NCBI GenBank assembly: GCA_965368335.1
Contig: CBDUMN010000032.1
Span: 1 to 36,350 of the forward strand
Length of the DNA stretch: 36,350 nt
Source of the DNA: CBDUMN01 sp965368335
GTDB lineage: Bacteria > Pseudomonadota > Alphaproteobacteria > Rhodospirillales > JAPHRK01
Reading direction: 5' to 3'
The stretch's first letter is position 1, and every line of letters begins with the position of its first letter. The notes under the pieces were generated by a model. That model saw only the letters and a list, made by a program, of their open reading frames with translations, ran no database searches and was not told the origin of the DNA. A program made the translations under genes and the position numbers. This document shows, in pieces, positions 1-7,531 of the stretch.

Positions 1-219
1 GTTCTTGGCCAGGGGCACCACTTCGACGGGGCGTAGCGCCAGGGTCTGGCCAGCGTCCGTAATAACGGCGGCGGCCTCATAGGCCTCAGCCAGAAGAGCG
101 GGGTTTGAGATGGCGGCTTTGCGCTCCACGGGATTCTGGATGACAAAACCGGTATAAGCCGCGACGCAGCCGACCAGAAGGCCGAGCATGGCGCGCTCAA
201 AAACGAGCTTTCGTTTCAT
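1..219 (-). CDS. Unrecognised membrane-anchored protein, 3' part cut by window edge
   Basis: Reading the minus strand from the ATG at 219 gives 73 uninterrupted codons running off the left edge. The protein begins MKRKLVFERAMLGLL and has one hydrophobic stretch at about residues 9-27, so it is probably a single-pass membrane protein or has an uncleaved signal anchor. The visible remainder is alanine-rich with no motif I can name. The same-strand nifU-like gene lies about 465 bp upstream and a terminator-like hairpin separates them, so it is probably its own transcription unit. I do not recognise the family, and the N-terminal 73 residues are too few to assign one. Confidence 0.6.
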   Translation of the reverse strand, partial: MKRKLVFERAMLGLLVGCVAAYTGFVIQNPVERKAAISNPALLAEAYEAAAVITDAGQTLALRPVEVVPLAKN

Positions 220-684
220 GATGGTTTGTGCCGAATCCTAATCTATGGTTCCAAAACGTTTCGCTGCCTCATTGGCAGACCCAGGAAAAATAATCCTTAC
301 TAACGTCTGTTCTCGTTCCCTCGTGCGGTGTGCAAATCAAGGGAATCCCCATGACAAACGGCTGCGGGGCCGTATCGCTGCGGCGCAATATATGGGATTC
401 GCTTAAAAAAATCACCTTACAATTTTAGGAAAAAATATCAAAAAAGGACGCCAATCCCGGCGTCCTTTCCAACCTATTGGTTTTTCAGGGCTAAATAATC
501 CACAAGGTGGATGATAATGGTTGTCGCCGCATCACACTCCTTCGCCTCCCTTTTAGGGGGAGGGGAAAAAGATGGAGATCACCTATTTCACCGTAAACCG
601 TCGCCATGGGTCTGGCGACCTGCTCGGGGTTTACTTTGTTGCCGTAAACCGTCGTCGCAGGTCTGGCGACCTGCTCGGGGTTTA
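220..684. other. 465-bp intergenic region: hairpin terminator plus two palindromic repeat units
   Basis: No convincing coding sequence is visible on either strand. The region must hold the promoter of the gene at 1-219. It also holds a strong hairpin at 443-468 and a tandem pair of 45-bp palindromic units at 591-686, each described separately. The stretch 220-440 is comparatively AT-rich and otherwise featureless to my eye. Confidence 0.6.
436..468 (-). terminator. Rho-independent terminator, probably for the nfu transcript
   Basis: AAAGGACGCC (443-452) pairs perfectly with GGCGTCCTTT (459-468) around a six-base loop. Read on the minus strand the stem runs into a long T tract from the A-rich plus-strand bases 436-446. 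The plus-strand side has only a short T run. It therefore fits termination of minus-strand transcription coming from the nfu gene about 220 bp upstream. Confidence 0.75.
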
Positions 685-686
685 CT
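591..686. repeat. Tandem pair of 45-bp palindromic units at the nfu 3' end
   Basis: Two copies of a 45-bp unit lie at 591-635 and 642-686, a period of 51 bp. They are near-identical except around the apical loop. Each unit is bounded by GTAAACC and GGTTTAC, which are inverted. It contains an inner hairpin, GTCGCCA/TGGCGAC in copy 1 and a looser version in copy 2. The second unit overlaps the stop codon of the Nfu gene (685-687), so the hairpins would sit at the mRNA 3' end. Confidence 0.7.
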
Positions 687-1230
687 ATTCAACCGGGCGG
701 ACTTCCATGACCTCGGGGATGTAGTACTTGAGCATGTTTTCGATGCCATGCTTAAGCGTCGCCGAGGCGCTCGGACAGCCGGAGCAGGAACCCTGCATGG
801 TCAGATAAACGATGCCGTCTTCAAAACCGTGGAAGGTGATGTCGCCGCCGTCCTGGGCGACTGCCGGGCGGACCCGGGTTTCCAGCAGCTCTTTAATCTG
901 CATAACGATTCCGTCGTCATCTGTGTCGTCGCTGGTTTCCTCGACCTGTTCGATGACCGGCTTGTCGGAAGAGAAGTGGTCCATGATGGCGCCGAGAACT
1001 TCAGGCTTCAGAAGCTCCCAGTCTTTTTCGCCAGTGCTGGTCACTGTGATGAAATCGGAGCCGAGGAAAACCCCGCCGATACCCTCGACGGCGAACAGAG
1101 CCTGAGCGAGCGGCGAGCGGCCGGCGCGGTCTGCGCTTTCGAAATTGGCGGTGCCGGATCCCATGACATCGACGCCGGGAATGAATTTAAGGGTTGCCGG
1201 GTTAGGCGTAGCTTCGGTCTGAATGAACAT
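685..1230 (-). CDS. NifU family (Nfu-type) iron-sulfur cluster carrier
   Basis: A 181-residue two-domain protein. Residues 1 to about 88 are the Nfu N-terminal domain, with the characteristic opening MFIQTEATPNPATLKFIPG. The C-terminal NifU-like domain carries the CSGCPS motif, with the cluster-binding cysteines at about 149 and 152. Nfu proteins accept Fe-S clusters from the assembly scaffold and pass them to apo-proteins in the cytoplasm. The length and two-domain layout are normal for alphaproteobacterial and mitochondrial NFU1-type proteins. The ATG at 1230 begins exactly at the conserved MFIQTE. It follows the DUF2333 gene by 104 bp on the same strand, with no terminator evident between them, so co-transcription is possible. 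The stop codon lies inside a palindromic repeat unit. Confidence 0.93.
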   Translation of the reverse strand: MFIQTEATPNPATLKFIPGVDVMGSGTANFESADRAGRSPLAQALFAVEGIGGVFLGSDFITVTSTGEKDWELLKPEVLGAIMDHFSSDKPVIEQVEETSDDTDDDGIVMQIKELLETRVRPAVAQDGGDITFHGFEDGIVYLTMQGSCSGCPSASATLKHGIENMLKYYIPEVMEVRPVE

Positions 1231-1334
1231 AGTCTGCCTTTCACTATAAGTCCGCGGGCACGGACGCTATCTCTCGTTGCCTATCTATTTGGGGCAGAAT
1301 CACCGAAAGATCAAGCGTTGCTGGGCTAGAGACT

Positions 1335-2303
1335 TTACTTCAGCAGAATATTGCTGACTTCTTTCAACTGGGTTCGGGCGCGCAGCAGGTAAAAGCCCTG
1401 GTTCAATAGGTGGTTGGGGACAATCTGTCCTTCGGTGCCGCCGTTGGCGACGATGAAGGGCTGCAATTCGGCCCCGGATTGAAGCGAGTGCATCAGTTGC
1501 GCCCAGGATGCCTCGAGAGATTTTTCCTGCAGGACTTCGGCATAGTCGAAACCCAACTCGCGGAGCAGCAGGTAATAGCCGTAAATCCGCCCCTTGGTGC
1601 GGTAGAAAATATCGTCGGCCGTCAGATCGATGAGGCCGCCTGCATTATCCGCCACATGGCGCTCGATGATGGCGCTTGAGGAGCCCAGGTCGGCGGCGAT
1701 GCGCTCGAGAGTCGCCTGCAGGTTGTCGGCCCGCCGCTCGAAAACCGCCTGCCCTTCGGAAAGGCGTTGGTTGTAGCTTTTAAGCGCCTTCATGGCGGCC
1801 CGGTATTGGGCTTCGGAGGTTGCCGTCGGGGCGAGTGAGGTGGAGAAGTCGAAAACCCAGATGGTGCCGGAGTATTTCAACAGACCAGCCGCCTTTTCGA
1901 GGTCCACGTCCACTTGCGAGGATCCCCGGGTGCGGCCGATCTGGTCGGACATTTCAATGGCGAAACGCGACAGTGCCGAGACAATGCCCTGTTGGTAGTT
2001 GGGCATATTGTCGAGTGCTGCGCCGGGTAGGAAGAAGGGGTCGTTGGCGGTCCAGCGGTAGTCGTTGATCTCGCGGTCGATCAGGCTGGCGGCGATGGCT
2101 ACCGACCGGCTGCCGCCTTCGGGAGCCTCGGCTTGGAAGGCGGTATCGTCGTCGATGGTGTGGGTCAGAGCCATGCCGACGGGATAATAAAGCGCCGCGC
2201 CGATCAAGATGACGACGGTTAACGGGAGCAGGACTTTCGAAAGCCATCCGCCTTCGCGAATCCTGTCGGTAAAACCGCTGGTCAACTCACTGATCGAAAC
2301 CAC
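1335..2303 (-). CDS. DUF2333 family membrane protein
   Basis: A 322-residue protein with one N-terminal transmembrane helix (about residues 22-45) followed by a long, mainly helical, probably periplasmic region. The sequence, including the RTRGSSQVDVDLEKAAGLLKY stretch without its first and last residues, matches my recollection of the DUF2333 family, whose function is unknown. I use the GTG at 2301-2303. An AGGAGGA Shine-Dalgarno lies about nine bases upstream, whereas the nearby ATG at 2309-2311 is out of frame and too close to it. The gene lies 79 bp downstream of pspC on the same strand, so it could be a distal member of the Psp transcript. That link is inferred from position only. Confidence 0.85.
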   Translation of the reverse strand: MVSISELTSGFTDRIREGGWLSKVLLPLTVVILIGAALYYPVGMALTHTIDDDTAFQAEAPEGGSRSVAIAASLIDREINDYRWTANDPFFLPGAALDNMPNYQQGIVSALSRFAIEMSDQIGRTRGSSQVDVDLEKAAGLLKYSGTIWVFDFSTSLAPTATSEAQYRAAMKALKSYNQRLSEGQAVFERRADNLQATLERIAADLGSSSAIIERHVADNAGGLIDLTADDIFYRTKGRIYGYYLLLRELGFDYAEVLQEKSLEASWAQLMHSLQSGAELQPFIVANGGTEGQIVPNHLLNQGFYLLRARTQLKEVSNILLK

Positions 2304-2382
2304 GTCGTCATTCCTCCTGATTGGCGCGTCCCTCGTTAGGGATAAGTCTTAAAGGGGTGAAAATTCAAGGGGGAAAGCGGGA

Positions 2383-2838
2383 TTAGTCTTCCATCTTCTT
2401 GAATTCTTTGCGCAGTTCGTACTCATCGGAGGACACCTGTTCCTCCATCTTGCCCGCCCGTTCTTCCAGATCCTTGAACTTGCGTTTGAGGTCGGCGAAG
2501 AAAGGATCGGCCTCGAAGGGCTGTTCCCGTTCGTGGGCTCCGGCATAGTCGGGAGAAGGACCCGCATGAGCGTGCGCCGTCCGGTAGCGGGGTGAAAAGG
2601 TTCCGCGCAGATGACCCCACCAATGCTCTATCTTACCCGGATGGTCGGTCCAGAACCAAGCGAGCAGGAATAGGCACAGAGTCAGCGGCGCATTGACCAC
2701 CAGCCCGACGATGAAGCCGAACAGCACCCATTTGCGCTCGAGCCCCCATTGTTGAGCTAAAGCGCCGGTTACGCGGCGCACTACGCCATTCTTGCGGCAG
2801 GGGTGGCTATCATTACGGTATTTTTTATGGCGACTCAT
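2383..2838 (-). CDS. pspC: PspC-like envelope stress membrane protein
   Basis: A 151-residue protein. Residues about 18-65 resemble a divergent PspC domain: a short GVVRRVTGALAQQWGL segment, then a hydrophobic helix (about 37-60) ending LLAWFW. The C-terminal third (about 105-151) is charged and predicted helical or coiled-coil. PspC is an inner-membrane partner of PspB that relays envelope stress to PspA-PspF. The start ATG overlaps the pspB stop as ATGA, which supports translational coupling. It is longer than the roughly 120 residues of the enterobacterial protein because of the charged tail. The assignment rests mostly on gene order and the weak domain match. Confidence 0.75.
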   Translation of the reverse strand: MSRHKKYRNDSHPCRKNGVVRRVTGALAQQWGLERKWVLFGFIVGLVVNAPLTLCLFLLAWFWTDHPGKIEHWWGHLRGTFSPRYRTAHAHAGPSPDYAGAHEREQPFEADPFFADLKRKFKDLEERAGKMEEQVSSDEYELRKEFKKMED

Positions 2839-3083
2839 TTTTCCCTCCAGCCCGGCGCTTCCGCGTCCAAAAGGGTTTCAAGGTTGTTGATCCGATTTTC
2901 CAACTTGACTGCCGTGGCGGCGAGGTCTTCGAGCGTGTCGCGGTCGACGACAATGCGGCCTTCGCCGGGTTCTTCGTTTTTCATCTGCTTCCACCGGGTG
3001 ATGTAGTGAAAGACGATCCAGAGCGGCGCGACAATCGTCAGCAGCAAAACCATCATGATGAATGAAAATGAACCGACGAACAT
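2835..3083 (-). CDS. pspB: Phage shock protein B
   Basis: An 82-residue protein with one N-terminal transmembrane helix (about residues 6-26). A short basic region with HYITRWKQMK follows, then a C-terminal amphipathic helix carrying the leucine-rich, coiled-coil-like ALDTAVKLENRI-type segment typical of PspB. PspB and PspC together sense inner-membrane stress and relieve PspA inhibition of PspF. The size matches the family (about 75 residues). The gene lies 78 bp downstream of pspA and overlaps pspC by four bases, completing a pspABC operon. Confidence 0.88.
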   Translation of the reverse strand: MFVGSFSFIMMVLLLTIVAPLWIVFHYITRWKQMKNEEPGEGRIVVDRDTLEDLAATAVKLENRINNLETLLDAEAPGWREK

Positions 3084-3161
3084 CGCCTAATGCCTTCCTT
3101 AGCTTAATATTTAAATCAGCCACGAACTCTGATCTTGTCACTCAACCACGACTGGCGTTGG

Positions 3162-3839
3162 TTAGGAAGCCTTCTTCTTGCTCATTTTTTTCTTAAGGGC
3201 GGCCAGTTCGTCCTCGATGCCGTTTTCCGCTTCGAGATCGGCGAACTCCTGTTCGAGCGTCTTGGCGGTGTCCTTGCCGAGGTCGTAGGCTTCGGCATCG
3301 GCTTCCAGTCCGTCGATGCGCCGTTCCAGGCTATCGAAGCGCGACAGCGCCTCATCGACCCGGCCGTCGTTCAGGGTTTTGCGGATATGGACCCGCTTTT
3401 CCGCCGACTGCATGCGAATTTCGATGGACTTGCGCTTGGCCTTGGCTTCTTCCAGCTTGGTCTGAAGCCGCCCCATGTCTTCATTGTATTTCTCTAGGGA
3501 CTCTTCGACCACGACCAGTTCGGCTTCAAGCGCGGTGGCTTGGTCGGAGAGTTTGCGCTTGGCGACCAGGGCGCCCTTGGCCAGATCTTCGCGACCCTTG
3601 GCGATGGCGAATTCGGCCTTCTCGGCCCATTCCTTCTCGCCCTCTTTCAGTTTGGCGAGGCGGCGCTCGATCTCTTTCCTATCGGCAATGGACTTAACCG
3701 CCGAGGAACGGACCTCGACCAGCGTTTCCTCCATCTCCTGAATCATCAGGCGGGCCATTTTTTCCGGGTCTTCGGCCCGGTCGAGCAGGGAGTTGAGGTT
3801 GGCGTTCATAATGTCTGTAAAGCGCGAGAAGATACCCAT
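3162..3839 (-). CDS. pspA: Phage shock protein A (PspA/IM30 family)
   Basis: A 225-residue, almost entirely helical protein starting MGIFSRFTDIMNANLNSLLD, the diagnostic amphipathic N-terminus of the PspA/IM30 (ESCRT-III-like) family. Long charged coiled coils follow, at about residues 30-185, and the C-terminus is lysine-rich. PspA binds damaged inner membrane to limit proton leakage, and in unstressed cells holds PspF inactive. The reading frame extends 22 codons further upstream, but the ATG at 3839 matches the family start and has an AAGGA ribosome site. It also lies downstream of a sigma-54 promoter whose predicted start site is near 3873, so the longer form would not be transcribed from it. 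Confidence 0.95.
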   Translation of the reverse strand: MGIFSRFTDIMNANLNSLLDRAEDPEKMARLMIQEMEETLVEVRSSAVKSIADRKEIERRLAKLKEGEKEWAEKAEFAIAKGREDLAKGALVAKRKLSDQATALEAELVVVEESLEKYNEDMGRLQTKLEEAKAKRKSIEIRMQSAEKRVHIRKTLNDGRVDEALSRFDSLERRIDGLEADAEAYDLGKDTAKTLEQEFADLEAENGIEDELAALKKKMSKKKAS

Positions 3840-3880
3840 TGTCCGTATCCTTGGTGTTGAGGGTTGCGGTTTGCTAAAGA

Positions 3881-3900
3881 CATTGCAGCTGCCGTGCCAA
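3881..3900 (-). promoter_or_regulatory. Sigma-54 (RpoN) promoter of pspABC
   Basis: On the minus strand, positions 3900 to 3881 read TTGGCACGGCAGCTGCAATG. This gives the sigma-54 pattern TGGCACG-N4-cTGCa, with the invariant GG (3898-3897) and GC (3886-3885) separated by exactly 10 bases. The predicted transcription start is near 3873, about 34 bases before the pspA ATG. The presence of a PspF-type activator gene just beyond it makes this a strong call. Confidence 0.9.
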
Positions 3901-3960
3901 ACCATTAACTTATTGATTTTACTGTATTTTAAAATAGGTCAGATTGAATAATAGCGAATA

Positions 3961-3999
3961 ACGATAAGTCGTTCTTTTAAATATTAGCGAATATCGCTA
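3961..3999. promoter_or_regulatory. Palindromic upstream element, probable PspF binding site
   Basis: The AT-rich spacer between pspA and pspF carries TAGCGA-ATA-TCGCTA, a perfect inverted repeat at 3985-3999. A shorter AACGA-taag-TCGTT repeat lies just before it, around 3960-3974. These are about 65-100 bp upstream of the sigma-54 promoter, where enhancer-binding proteins sit. The 3985-3999 palindrome ends about ten bases before the pspF ATG, so its occupation could also repress pspF, as autorepression does in enterobacteria. The site identity is inferred. Confidence 0.6.
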
Positions 4000-4009
4000 T
4001 TATTTGTTT

Positions 4010-4984
4010 ATGTCTGAACCCCAACCCATGCTCGGCGAAGATCCGGCGTTTCTCGCTATTCTCGATCAGGTTTCCCATCTGGCGGGGCTCGATAAGCCCT
4101 GTTTGGTGATTGGCGAGCGGGGGTCGGGCAAGGAAAGGGTTGCCGAGCGTCTGCATTTTCTCTCCCGGCGGTGGGATGGTCCCTGCCTCAAGGTTAATTG
4201 CGCCGCGCTCACCCCGTCGCTGCTCGATTCCGAATTGTTCGGTCACGAGGCGGGATCGTTCACCGGAGCCGAAGGGCGTCACCTGGGTCGTTTTGAGCGG
4301 GCCGACGGGGGGACCCTGATCCTCGATGAGATCGCCACCGCTCAGCCCGAAACCCAGGAAAAGATTTTGCGGGTGCTGGAATACGGCGAGTTTGAGCGGG
4401 TCGGTGGTTCGGAAACCCTGACGGTGGATGTGCGGGTGGTCGGGGTGACCAACGTGGACCTTCCCAAGAAAGCGAGCGAAGGCTTGTTCAGGGCCGATTT
4501 GTTGGACCGGTTGGCCTTCGATGTGGTCAACGTGCCGCCGCTCAGAGCGCGCCCCGGCGATATCTTGCCTCTAGCCCTCGCCTTTGCCTTGGAGATGACC
4601 CGCGAACTCGACCGGCCGTTGTTTCCTGGTTTTACGCCGGAAGCGGAAACCGCTCTGCTCGCCCACCGCTGGCCGGGGAATATCCGCGAGCTGAAAAACG
4701 CCGTCGAGCGGAGCGTTCATCGCCATGGATCGCTTGACGAACCGCTCGACGCCATTGTCTTCGATCCCTTCGCCAGCCCCTGGCGCGAGGCCATGGAAGA
4801 CGAGCGTCCCGAACCCGCAGAGACCCCGCTGCCGGATGATTTCCGCGCGGCTGTCGATGGTTATGAAAAAGACCTTTTGACCCGTGCTCTGGCCGTCACC
4901 CGCCACAACCAAACCGAAGCCGCCAAACGCCTCGGCCTGGGCTACCACCAGTTCCGGCGGTTGATCGGTAAACACGGATTATAG
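4010..4984 (+). CDS. pspF: PspF-type sigma-54 enhancer-binding activator
   Basis: A 324-residue AAA+ activator with no N-terminal sensory domain, as in PspF. It has Walker A GERGSGKE (35-42), the sigma-54 contact loop as GSFTGA (82-87) and Walker B GGTLILDE (100-107). The C-terminus is a Fis-type helix-turn-helix ending NQTEAAKRLGLGYHQFRRLI. It hydrolyses ATP to open sigma-54 promoters. Here the target is the divergent pspABC promoter, and PspA is expected to inhibit it. I start at the ATG at 4010; a TTG at 4004 would add two residues. The contact loop is usually GAFTGA, so Ser replaces Ala. The stop overlaps the convergent B3/B4 gene by six bases. Confidence 0.92.
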   Translation: MSEPQPMLGEDPAFLAILDQVSHLAGLDKPCLVIGERGSGKERVAERLHFLSRRWDGPCLKVNCAALTPSLLDSELFGHEAGSFTGAEGRHLGRFERADGGTLILDEIATAQPETQEKILRVLEYGEFERVGGSETLTVDVRVVGVTNVDLPKKASEGLFRADLLDRLAFDVVNVPPLRARPGDILPLALAFALEMTRELDRPLFPGFTPEAETALLAHRWPGNIRELKNAVERSVHRHGSLDEPLDAIVFDPFASPWREAMEDERPEPAETPLPDDFRAAVDGYEKDLLTRALAVTRHNQTEAAKRLGLGYHQFRRLIGKHGL

Positions 4985-5647
4985 GTTGGAGACGATCTCC
5001 GCCTCGACACCTTTAGCCCCACAGTGCTCCTGCAGTAAGCCGACCATTTCGGTCATAGCGGGTTCGATGTCGGGGTTCTCGCCGAATCCGATCAGCACCA
5101 TCAGCAGGCGCCCGGCCTTTTCCGTGACTTTGGTGCGTTCCGAGTCCGATGTCGGGCTGCCGAACGGGCCTTGGGCGTCGGCAAACACCGGCAACCCTTC
5201 GATGTTCAACGGGCCGCGACCGATGCCGACGTAGGGCTCGCCTTTCCCACCGCGCCGAAAGACGATGGGGCCTTCAATGGCGGCAAGGTCGAAAGCGCCG
5301 ATGGAGATGCCGGTTTTGAGCGAGACCAGATTGTTGACCTCGACCACGTTATTGATCCGGTAAAGCCCTTTTCCCTGCAACAGTCGACGGGTCAGCGCCT
5401 CGGCCGCCGGGCGGTAGCGGGCCGGGTCCTTGCCGAAGGCTTTGTAGGCCTTACGGGTGGCGGCGATCTGCGGGACGATAGAGGCCGGCCCTTCGCCCAA
5501 CTCGGCGAGGCGGGCCTCAATGGCGGCCTCAAGCTGGGCGTTCAATCGGTCGCTGGAGGGCGTAACGGTGATCTGTGCAGTAATGACGCCGACGGCGACC
5601 TTCGTTTCGGCGTCGGAGAAATCGGGGCCAATGGTGATTTCGACCAC
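4979..5647 (-). CDS. Free-standing B3/B4 (PheRS beta-like) domain protein
   Basis: A 222-residue protein resembling the B3/B4 domain that serves as the editing site in the phenylalanyl-tRNA synthetase beta subunit. Conserved-looking segments are RKAYKAFGKDPARYRP, LYRINNVVEVNNLVSL and the glycine-rich PYVGIGRGPLNIEG. Free-standing B3/B4 proteins are widespread but their substrates are mostly uncertain. Deacylation of mischarged tRNA is one suggested role. The start is a GTG directly abutting the stop codon of def (TAA then GTG), so translation is very probably coupled to def. It converges on pspF with a six-base overlap. Confidence 0.85.
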   Translation of the reverse strand: MVEITIGPDFSDAETKVAVGVITAQITVTPSSDRLNAQLEAAIEARLAELGEGPASIVPQIAATRKAYKAFGKDPARYRPAAEALTRRLLQGKGLYRINNVVEVNNLVSLKTGISIGAFDLAAIEGPIVFRRGGKGEPYVGIGRGPLNIEGLPVFADAQGPFGSPTSDSERTKVTEKAGRLLMVLIGFGENPDIEPAMTEMVGLLQEHCGAKGVEAEIVSNL

Positions 5648-6166
5648 TTAAGCCGGCACCTTGTCTTTAACCAGTTTCTTGACCTTGCGGATCATCATGT
5701 TGCGTTTGAGCGAGGAGAGGTAATCGACGAACAATACGCCGTCCAGATGATCGATTTCGTGTTGGATACAGGTCGCCAGAAGCTCGTCGGCGTCCATTTC
5801 GCGAATCTCGTTTTCCCGGTCGATATAGCGGATCTTGATCTGGGCCGGGCGTTTGACCTCGGCATACTGCTCGGGCACCGAGAGGCAACCTTCTTCATAG
5901 GTGCGGATATCGTCGGACTCCCAAATGACTTCGGGATTGGCCAGGCAGAGCGATTGTTTCTCCTCGCCTTCCTTTGCGATGTCGAGAACGATGACCCGCT
6001 TCAAAACGCCGACCTGAGGCGCGGCCAGACCGATGCCCGGCGCGTCGTACATGGTCTCGAGCATGTCGTCCATAAGCTGGAGAATTTCGTCGTCCACCTT
6101 CTCCACCGGCCTGGCTTTTTTCTTAAGCCGCGGGTCCGGGGCGGTGATGATCGGCAGGATGGCCAT
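5648..6166 (-). CDS. def: Peptide deformylase
   Basis: A 172-residue enzyme that removes the formyl group from the N-terminal methionine of nascent proteins at the ribosome exit. All three signature motifs are present: GIGLAAPQVG (44-53), EGCLS (92-96, metal ligand Cys94) and HEIDH (136-140, metal ligands His136 and His140, catalytic Glu137). The length is normal for a type I deformylase. The gene is not next to fmt in this window. Instead it is followed with zero spacing by the B3/B4 protein. It diverges from the nucleoside transporter across a 117-bp gap. Confidence 0.97.
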   Translation of the reverse strand: MAILPIITAPDPRLKKKARPVEKVDDEILQLMDDMLETMYDAPGIGLAAPQVGVLKRVIVLDIAKEGEEKQSLCLANPEVIWESDDIRTYEEGCLSVPEQYAEVKRPAQIKIRYIDRENEIREMDADELLATCIQHEIDHLDGVLFVDYLSSLKRNMMIRKVKKLVKDKVPA

Positions 6167-6283
6167 GGTTCTTCCGTCGTTTGTCCGTCTCTAAAGGCAA
6201 GCACATAGGCCGGTTGGGCGTTGTCGTCAAGATTTGAGTCCGCTGCGAATCCGGGTATCATCCGGCCCATTCGGGGAGGAACC

Positions 6284-7531
6284 ATGGAAATTCTGCAAAG
6301 CGCTTTCGGGCTTATCGCCCTAACCGCCATTGCCTGGACTTTAAGCGAAAACCGCAGCGCAGCGTCCTGGAAAGCGCCTGTCGCCGGGATCGGGCTGCAA
6401 CTGATCATCGCCGTCGTCCTGATCAAGATACCGGTTTTTCATCAGATATTTCTGGCGCTGAACGATCTGGTCGTCGCCTTGCAGACAGCAACCACGGCGG
6501 GGACCCAATTCGTCTTCGGCTACCTCGGCGGCGGCGACCTGCCGTTTAAGGAGAGCTATCCCGGCGCGGCCTTCGTTTTGGCGACCCAGGCCCTGCCTCT
6601 GGTGCTAATTATGTCGGCCCTCTCGGCCCTGCTGTTCCACTGGAAAGTCCTGCCGGTCGTGGTCAAAGGATTCGCCTGGGCCTTGCAGCGCTCGCTCGGT
6701 GTCGGGGGCGCGGTGGGGGTTTCCGCCGCCGCCAACGTCTTCGTCGGCATGGTCGAAGCGCCGCTCTTGGTCCGTCCCTACCTCGCCAAGCTCAACCGTT
6801 CGGAGCTTTTTATGGTGATGACCTGTGGCATGGCGACCATCGCAGGCACCGTCATGGCGCTCTATGCGGCTTTCATCGCCAAAGTGGTGCCCGGCTCCAT
6901 GGGTCATATCCTCACCGCCTCGCTGGTTTCGGCCCCGGCGGCCATCATGGTCGCCAAGTTGATGGTGCCCGATACGGAAGAGGCGACCGAAGGCGGTCTG
7001 GGCGAAGACGAGGACCGCCCGCGCGGCGCCATGGAGGCGATCACCCGCGGCACCATGGATGGGGTGCAGCTTCTGATCAACATCATCGCCATGCTGATCG
7101 TGCTGGTCGCCCTGGTCAGCCTGGTCAACCAAATCCTCGGGCTATTCCCTGCAATGGGCGGTGAAGCTCTGACGCTGCAGCGAATTTTCGGCTGGATCAT
7201 GGCGCCTATCACTTGGCTGATGGGCGTGCCCTGGGCAGAAGCGCCGACGGCGGGGGCGCTTATGGGCACCAAGACCATGCTCAATGAATTTCTCGCCTAC
7301 CTGGAACTTTCTAAACTGCCTGAAGGGGCTTTGAGCGACCGTTCCCAGCTGATCATGGTTTACGCCATGTGCGGTTTCGCCAACTTCGGCAGCCTGGGGA
7401 TCATGATCGGCGGCCTTACCGCTATGGCCCCGGATCGGCGGCGCGAAATTGTCACCCTCGGCCCTAAGACCCTGATTTCCGGCACCCTGGCGACCTGCCT
7501 GACCGGCGCGGTGATCGGGCTGCTTATCTAG
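6284..7531 (+). CDS. Concentrative nucleoside transporter (CNT/NupC family)
   Basis: A 415-residue polytopic membrane protein with the CNT plan: an N-terminal nucleoside-transporter domain starting MEILQSAFGLIAL, a gate domain with FGYLGGGDLPF, and a C-terminal core. The signature segments GVSAAANVFVGMVEAPLL and MCGFANFGSLGIMIGG are visible. It should import nucleosides with Na+ or H+ across the inner membrane. I chose the ATG at 6284 because it is preceded by GGGGAGGA at good spacing. The frame is open for 21 more codons upstream, but these lack a ribosome site and are not hydrophobic. The stop overlaps the convergent DUF4139 gene by eight bases. Confidence 0.93.
   Translation: MEILQSAFGLIALTAIAWTLSENRSAASWKAPVAGIGLQLIIAVVLIKIPVFHQIFLALNDLVVALQTATTAGTQFVFGYLGGGDLPFKESYPGAAFVLATQALPLVLIMSALSALLFHWKVLPVVVKGFAWALQRSLGVGGAVGVSAAANVFVGMVEAPLLVRPYLAKLNRSELFMVMTCGMATIAGTVMALYAAFIAKVVPGSMGHILTASLVSAPAAIMVAKLMVPDTEEATEGGLGEDEDRPRGAMEAITRGTMDGVQLLINIIAMLIVLVALVSLVNQILGLFPAMGGEALTLQRIFGWIMAPITWLMGVPWAEAPTAGALMGTKTMLNEFLAYLELSKLPEGALSDRSQLIMVYAMCGFANFGSLGIMIGGLTAMAPDRRREIVTLGPKTLISGTLATCLTGAVIGLLI

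Noticed and set aside
309..318. LexA-like GTTC...GTTC motif
   Set aside because: Alphaproteobacterial LexA sites need GTTC-N7-GTTC; here the spacing is only two bases.
591..686. Possible short CRISPR array
   Set aside because: Only two units with a six-base gap, each internally palindromic over its whole length. There are no spacers of CRISPR size and no cas genes.
511..1329. 272-codon plus-strand frame opposite nfu
   Set aside because: The Nfu protein on the other strand has the complete two-domain signature. The plus-strand frame begins inside the palindromic repeats.
5171..6208. 345-codon plus-strand frame opposite def and the B3/B4 gene
   Set aside because: Both minus-strand genes are securely identified by motifs. 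The plus-strand translation is low in recognisable pattern and is a codon-bias shadow.
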